In this document: positions 24,301 through 26,378 of the stretch, piece by piece
Numbering within the stretch: position 1 is the first letter of the stretch
Layout: every line of letters starts with the position of its first letter
DNA from: a virus
Reading direction: 5' to 3' (one strand)
Virus record (IMG/VR): IMGVR_UViG_3300007515_000035
Location: 1-26,378 of that record
Length of the DNA: 26,378 nucleotides
The notes under the pieces: model-generated
What the model was told of the DNA's origin: nothing
Seen by the model: only the letters and a program-made list of their open reading frames with translations
Databases searched by the model: none
Position numbers and translations under genes: made by a program

Positions 24301-25675
24301 AGATATTGAGGCGGCATTAAGGCTGGGCGCAGTGCGCGAAGATTTCGTTGAAGCAATGCTGCTGGACGAGCGAATCAATGATCCTAACGCCACTGATAAG
24401 TTGTTATTGGAGGGAACCAACAAGGCGTTGGCCTTCAAGCGAAGCATGGACAGCCTCGCCCGCGTCACCACACTGGTTGCCAGTGTGCATTGGCTGCGTA
24501 CCACGCAATCCTTGAGCCGCAACAACCCGGAGGGACGCCGATTCAAGCAGCGCGTGGCAGCATTGAAACGGCTGGGCATTAAGGGTGACGCCGTGGCTGG
24601 GTTGTTGGCTGGGGATGTGAAGGCCGAGGAAGATTTCGCCCGCAAAGCGGTGGCCGAAAAGCAATACACTTACAGCATCACCCAACACCCACTGTTCCTT
24701 GCCTCACCGGATAGCACGACAAAGATTTTCTTCCAGTTCCAACGCTGGACATTCCAACGCGGACGCGACCTGTTAAAGAACGTGATCCTTCCCGCCACGC
24801 ACGGCACGAAAGTGGGCGGGGAACGGGTGCGCGACTTTGCCCCTGTGCTGCGCTTCGCAGCAGCGGCAGCATTGACCGGCGAGTTGCTTTCCCTGCTCCG
24901 CGAATGGTTGACGGATAAGGAGCGGCGCGAGGCACTGAATGAAGAGATCGCCAACGCCGATGACACCAAGGCTGCGCTCATTGTGGATCGGGTATGGAAA
25001 GATATGGTGATGAGTGGCGGACTGGGCTTGCTCGGCGACTACGGCACAATGGCTTACGAGTTAACGGATCGTGGGCCACGCTGGCGCGATCCGTTGGCCC
25101 CGCCCGCCGTGAATCTGCTGAAACAATTGCGCGACACTGTGACCAGCATCGCACAACAGGGATTAAACGGAGACGCAGCGGTGCGTGAGCTTGGCAAATG
25201 GATTAACACCCTGCCGCCGGTCAATCAGCTTTACGGATTTAGCAAGGGCATGACGCGCCGCGTTATGCCTGACCTTGTGCCGGTTCATGCCGCCACACGC
25301 GACCGCAACTTTGTGCGGACACTGGCCCGCCGCTTTGGCGAGGAACACGACCTTGATGTTGAAGGCAGCGGCGGCAGCTTTGCCAAGGATGAGTTTACGG
25401 AACAAAAGAAGCAGCTTGAAGAAGCTTTACTGACTGGTGACATTGCCGAGGCGCGGGAGATTAAGCAGAGTTTGCTGGATGACGGCATGGAATTGACTGC
25501 CATCCGCAGCAGTGTGCGGATGCGTCACCCGATCCGCATCGGGATGGTGACGAAGCCAGAGTTAAGGCGCAAGTTCATGCGCTGGGCAAAGCAGCGTGTG
25601 CCCAGCAGTGTTGAGCGCATTGAGCGCACACAAAAAACCTACGAGCTTACGGCCCGTAGGTTGGGGTTATTTTAG
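18326..25675 (+). CDS. Giant polyvalent ejection-type virion protein with sigma-like and kinase-like modules
   Basis: This 2449-aa protein is the last gene of the virion operon, in T7 gp16 position (gp16 has 1318 residues). The N-terminal ~370 residues contain Gly/Ala membrane-like segments (for example 353-370) and an LTEAAQESFQ motif common in polyvalent phage proteins. An acidic linker follows. Residues ~682-735 (VVGDEFTLNGEKFEVVGFD...KFGRQQL) form a small beta domain. Residues 860-900 hold EEIFHQ (875-880), a metallopeptidase-like motif lacking the first zinc His. Residues 1032-1205 resemble a sigma-70/ECF factor. Residues 1310-1500 resemble a kinase (Lys1362, GDAHEEN 1470-1476, IDTD 1488-1491). 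Residues 1643-1720 are coiled coil. The C-terminal ~700 residues are helical with FFQFQRWTFQRGRD (2135 on) and a hydrophobic stretch at 2176-2195. No clear ribosome site precedes ATG 18326. Ejection is inferred from order and membrane segments. Confidence 0.8.
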   Translation: MPSPADKVIAELDTLPDPMADLSPADRVLAEKGLYLDYDTPAPRQAYHYDEANDTGLIGEMYGRFTRDAAGAAASLPELLGTWAFNLERKLQLGGGFKELETPEDTFLHGIVGKSIRDAADYITPTPSVRYRDHWLADFAGGVGTVGGYLVGSKGAGAGARSALGGSKAIAARHAAKVAQSPAISKAGLGYRITPAQAAAANQSAVAQGVAKTMHRTALAGGAAQGMAMSGMEGWNDAYLTLLAKAKAEGRDKLTEEELDQAWLSMAHNMPAGLTESLGATAMAARLFSRIDRSTKGAWGRGWRHITKTTAQGALTEAAQESFQTAWLNLGAAHVAKYQEDRDAFENLMHSATLGASVGGFFGLLVGVVGRKGRLQQQITDLENSEQRLRESGNDSTADVVARQAERMRQQLAEGTEPDAAEALDAEREAHEAEAAEAGIDLSDAFPVVQEAEGETDSAVETALAGDTRTVEPVAEPITDPIAGPIADPMDDFAEAADAELDALEDAEATTETASEVAAEEDAKATQPKRKPMTPEQRRRQEQGPDVLDWIEDTGSPIPVPPRSVRVKGGGRRPGKLATGHAHDQIESTLGVKDPGKSKWGTRVQDGKGNLDQVVDLYNRQHGTELDEDGFLDLVSEAITRRRNFSAESKARREQQETDIQFEQEIREGDGPAAKDTIPTQELVVGDEFTLNGEKFEVVGFDPDTDTITVQDGRKFGRQQLRDEGVVKVDKGSLESDGEVDGIGADWDAALPDAQAQQEAQEETQEAAQGEAETTAETEVGGVRFINGGVDMDSDLVALVQDKVSKGMAKAMNKLGLSEGAMHIELRPGGDPNTSGIFAEPDEAGNLDKIVIHPEVFGAHLQRIKALNVPFILNEEIFHQIQNRAIHKEWLESGQTVPFLEFRQQYLRNVEAEMDADEKKRIELVYMGQAKMDGVAMKPESIVMEGTRMAFQGKLFGAITEATAGVRPKLTAFIELLVRYIRGIGPSKALQAELDKAVKVLGQMRKAQKAADGRAQRKQKAKAAPEAAPATDYTAEQEAAIEEAINKAVNSVAADPQMRDDLKGPAAERVAKDLREGKVDVDKPAQLFNSAKAGAVDAIRKSTAQKRGGGAVDASLEAESDEGTTLGERTEDATAEGADMGARRSVLREQLGEVFDQLTAEEQQVLEVAAEGASTREGAKRIGVKSAQTYSARLRAAQAKAQDLLADKDITGAQDFAAAPEGEGVDADVKLDKQIIRENLEKGLYNAEVLPERIAQEISGSGEGSTILAAENVARRSHRSIQQDHEEFADGPRGTAISAAQSIGKQARPLEDAALAEWAEQQGILYSDANKKEFIDEWGTQGERGGVESIVIFNDDTQRWTKINNLLMHSSQTEFLHRLAIHNYLFPNESYKLEGYVWQDNKSWRSDTPLGVMTDGGKPQLLPVISQPNVKHVGDEVSILESTAVLEALGGKWDSVEGGFVFEDGGFLIGDAHEENVLRRENDSLAFIDTDIRLLLSQKNDRLRAFAEGESEVEGDAAPAPDSDFETDTDPTSEQEQMVLGLKDGEEAIPPDINVPVWEKFKALMRGEWSGTDKLRRVGLGGLADRIELYEAKRGEFSGKLLETMRQWAKPLSREQIVEAHREALEYFAVREDYGGSLESNTLRRKLEEAKRDRDKARRKRDESDAAQRDALDPTELEARQQAVADADAKVQRLKRELDQRVAQEQRDAESRANAVLAELSDTATDLVRIMGDTSEQTGAMADSLGIKVQLPNGAWRRMVNLGRKHFPRVFSDEVVDAINNPAKFPELYAKLQGALVDGGYALDAKEAEKMLLDMQHEGEMAGASFLANAEMARGMRLPAEFYSTSPDTYFNFVNRFADRAAQIHAFGQSTNTSNDAFDTALKASKRSDQETRDFIKLVRGAVYRIRPKGNNKFYQRLQTFTTGGFLSGPFTAIRDVASGVALSAETFGALNTARAMWQTFGGHTKAAGRNLLRIKDGDFKWYQFQNFESSPDIEAALRLGAVREDFVEAMLLDERINDPNATDKLLLEGTNKALAFKRSMDSLARVTTLVASVHWLRTTQSLSRNNPEGRRFKQRVAALKRLGIKGDAVAGLLAGDVKAEEDFARKAVAEKQYTYSITQHPLFLASPDSTTKIFFQFQRWTFQRGRDLLKNVILPATHGTKVGGERVRDFAPVLRFAAAAALTGELLSLLREWLTDKERREALNEEIANADDTKAALIVDRVWKDMVMSGGLGLLGDYGTMAYELTDRGPRWRDPLAPPAVNLLKQLRDTVTSIAQQGLNGDAAVRELGKWINTLPPVNQLYGFSKGMTRRVMPDLVPVHAATRDRNFVRTLARRFGEEHDLDVEGSGGSFAKDEFTEQKKQLEEALLTGDIAEAREIKQSLLDDGMELTAIRSSVRMRHPIRIGMVTKPELRRKFMRWAKQRVPSSVERIERTQKTYELTARRLGLF
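21419..21940 (+). other. Sigma-70/ECF-like module inside the giant virion protein
   Basis: Residues 1032-1205 follow the layout of a small sigma factor. Part one (to about 1105) has helices with DDLKGPAAERVAKDL and FNSAKAGAVDAIRKS, which align by pattern with region 2 (DLVQ-EVFLRAW; FRAWLFRIARNLAIDLLRR). A linker follows with DEGTTLGERTED (1121-1132), like the DxxTLGDxxED stretch of sigma-70 proteins. Part two (1146-1205) is region-4-like: QLTAEEQQVLEVAAEGAST, then REGAKRIGVKSAQTYSARLR with helix-turn-helix spacing intact. The order and spacing of all three blocks argue against a chance helix-turn-helix. Confidence 0.65.
22062..22256 (+). CDS. Candidate nested 64-aa ORF with strong ribosome site
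   Basis: Within the giant gene, in a different plus frame, ATG 22062 follows AGAAAGGA with 7 bases spacing, a better ribosome site than that of the giant gene itself. It encodes 64 aa (MPKSYLNESHRKLVEAGREA, SQPRMSHEEVTDQYNKIMKS, then a Gln/Ser/Arg-rich tail). The HEEV helix recalls the C-terminal part of some antitoxins, but this is only a resemblance. It lies exactly in the low-complexity linker between the sigma-like and kinase-like modules. It may be a real overlapping gene, a relic of a fusion event, or chance. Confidence 0.25.
   Translation: MPKSYLNESHRKLVEAGREAQSSQPRMSHEEVTDQYNKIMKSSRTGQGEPQSQPRNQSESKPAR
22253..22822 (+). other. Protein-kinase-like module inside the giant virion protein
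   Basis: Residues 1310-1499 show kinase hallmarks in order: LEDAALAEWAEQQGILYSD at the front; GGVESIVIFN followed by Lys1362 in RWTKINN (beta-3 lysine position); EFLHRLAIHNYLFP; LEGYVW (hinge-like); then IGDAHEENVL (Asp1471, Asn1476) as catalytic loop and FIDTDIRLLL (Asp1489) as metal-binding strand. The GDxHxxN...IDxD form is that of phosphotransferase-type kinases and the Ser/Thr kinase-like domains reported in phage polyvalent proteins. Whether it phosphorylates protein is unknown. Confidence 0.6.
25636..25662 (-). terminator. Rho-independent terminator for the minus-strand genes, inside the virion gene end
   Basis: AACCTACG (25636-25643) and CGTAGGTT (25655-25662) form a perfect 8-bp stem with an 11-base loop. 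Read on the minus strand, the stem is followed directly by a T run (complement of A 25632-25635 and neighbours). This is the form of an intrinsic terminator for the two genes at 25677-26341. It lies within the last codons of the 2449-aa gene. On the plus strand the hairpin is followed by GGGGTTATTTT, a poorer tail that may act weakly. Confidence 0.75.
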
Positions 25676-25676
25676 A

Positions 25677-26063
25677 TTAGTTGTTTTCAGGATCAACAGG
25701 CGGCACAAACTTGGCGTATTCATGCGGCTTCGGTGGCTGTGTCTTGGCCCATTTCAGTAGGTCATCCAAGCTCATGGTGTAGTCCTCTCGATACCGCTCG
25801 TCATCATCGCCCATCTTGAACAGGTAGGAGACTTCGACGGATTCATCTGCGTTGCAGAAGAAAACCCATTCATCATTCTCCGTGCCCATAGCCTCGACAT
25901 AGATTTGCTGCGCCTTGTCGGGGTCATAATCCTTGGCTTGCTGCTGGTTGGTTGCGCCAATGCCATCCCATAGCCCATCAAAGGCCGCGAGCTTTCCCGC
26001 AATGAACAGGAATGTCTCCCGATTGCTGTCGTGTAGGTGGTCTTTCAAATATTTTAGGCTCAT
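25677..26063 (-). CDS. Hypothetical acidic protein, 128 aa
   Basis: The minus-strand gene starts at ATG 26063, which overlaps the TGA of the upstream 93-aa gene (ATGA). It ends one base from the convergent virion gene. The product is acidic and soluble (MSLKYLKDHLHDSNRETFLF; DPDKAQQIYVEAMGTENDEW; MGDDDERYREDYTMSLDDLL) with a Pro-rich C-terminus (TQPPKPHEYAKFVPPVDPEN). There is one Cys and no membrane segment or signal peptide. I do not recognise a family. Its orientation, opposite to the virion operon, and its small size suggest an early or regulatory phage gene, which is inference. A terminator at 25636-25662 follows. Confidence 0.75.
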   Translation of the reverse strand: MSLKYLKDHLHDSNRETFLFIAGKLAAFDGLWDGIGATNQQQAKDYDPDKAQQIYVEAMGTENDEWVFFCNADESVEVSYLFKMGDDDERYREDYTMSLDDLLKWAKTQPPKPHEYAKFVPPVDPENN

Positions 26064-26341
26064 TTCATTGCCTCCTGTTCACGCTGCGTTTCTTCCGCTT
26101 CAAGCTCGTCACCGTACTTTGATGCCGCAAACGCAGCGTAGTTAAGCTGGCCTAGCGCGTACTGGATTGAGTGGTACACATCGTAAGGCTCGTCTGCTCT
26201 CTCGATGGCATCTCGCAGGAACAGGGACAGGAAATCATCCTTGTCCAGCAGGACGGTGAGTGGCCGTGTGAATCCCTTTTCCCCGCCCTCTTGACTGGCT
26301 CCGATACGCTTGGTTAGTTCTGCTTTGGTTGTTTCGTTCAT
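26060..26341 (-). CDS. Hypothetical protein, 93 aa
   Basis: The minus-strand gene starts at ATG 26341 with a GGGA ribosome site about 7 bases upstream, and its stop overlaps the 128-aa gene by four bases. The product begins MNETTKAELTKRIGASQEGG, continues with a helical segment (LLDKDDFLSLFLRDAIERAD) and a YHSIQYALGQLNYAAFAASK helix, and ends in a Glu/Gln-rich tail. It looks soluble and helical. I do not recognise a family. It is co-transcribed with the 128-aa gene. The remaining 37 bases to the window end hold no start, promoter or hairpin that I can support. Confidence 0.75.
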   Translation of the reverse strand: MNETTKAELTKRIGASQEGGEKGFTRPLTVLLDKDDFLSLFLRDAIERADEPYDVYHSIQYALGQLNYAAFAASKYGDELEAEETQREQEAMK

Positions 26342-26378
26342 AACTGTTCCCTATTCGTTAAACTTTGTTGGCTTGCTC

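Noticed and set aside
1-26378. Search for tRNAs, rRNAs, integrase, attachment sites and insertion sequences
   Set aside because: I saw no cloverleaf, rRNA segment, recombinase motif, transposase motif or terminal inverted repeat that I could support. Free or integrated state is therefore unknown.

Overview
The window is a structural block of a tailed phage or prophage with a T7-like (podovirus-type) tail and internal-core plan. Four things support this: a large terminase subunit; a partial gene that looks like a portal protein; a cluster of tail spike, collar, nozzle and adaptor genes; and three consecutive genes in the place and size order of T7 gp14-gp15-gp16 internal virion proteins. No bacterial housekeeping gene, tRNA, rRNA, CRISPR array, integrase or insertion sequence was seen. 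The host cannot be named from the sequence. Coding is dense, with ATGA/TAATG stop-start overlaps throughout.

Layout. Bases 1-2398 lie on the minus strand: TerL (737-2398), then a cysteine-rich zinc-ribbon-like protein (172-756), then the N-terminal 58 codons of a probable portal gene running off the left edge. A 52-bp divergent gap (2399-2450) separates this head/packaging operon from a 23-kb plus-strand virion operon. Its first part (2451-10692) is a receptor-recognition cassette: a collagen-like pectate-lyase-fold tail spike, a 52-aa small ORF, a giant spike with two tandem pectate-lyase-type modules, a glycine-rich adhesin and a His-repeat tail-collar protein. Next come a secreted trypsin-like protease (10689-11570), a nozzle-like protein, a second tail-collar protein and an adaptor-like protein (to 15110). 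The last part (15120-25675) encodes three putative ejected core proteins. Two small minus-strand hypothetical genes (25677-26341) converge on the operon end. Their apparent terminator lies inside the 3' end of the last virion gene.

The most interesting object is the final 2449-aa protein. It is placed and sized as a gp16-like ejection protein, but is built as a polyvalent protein. It carries a two-part sigma-70/ECF-like module (about residues 1032-1205) followed by a kinase-like module (about residues 1310-1500) with a conserved Lys, a GDxHxxN catalytic loop and an IDxD metal-binding motif. If the protein is ejected with the genome, the phage could deliver a sigma factor and a kinase into the cell at time zero. 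This resembles in principle the N4 virion RNA polymerase or the T7 gp0.7 kinase, but with different parts. That is inference; the motifs themselves are read directly from the sequence.
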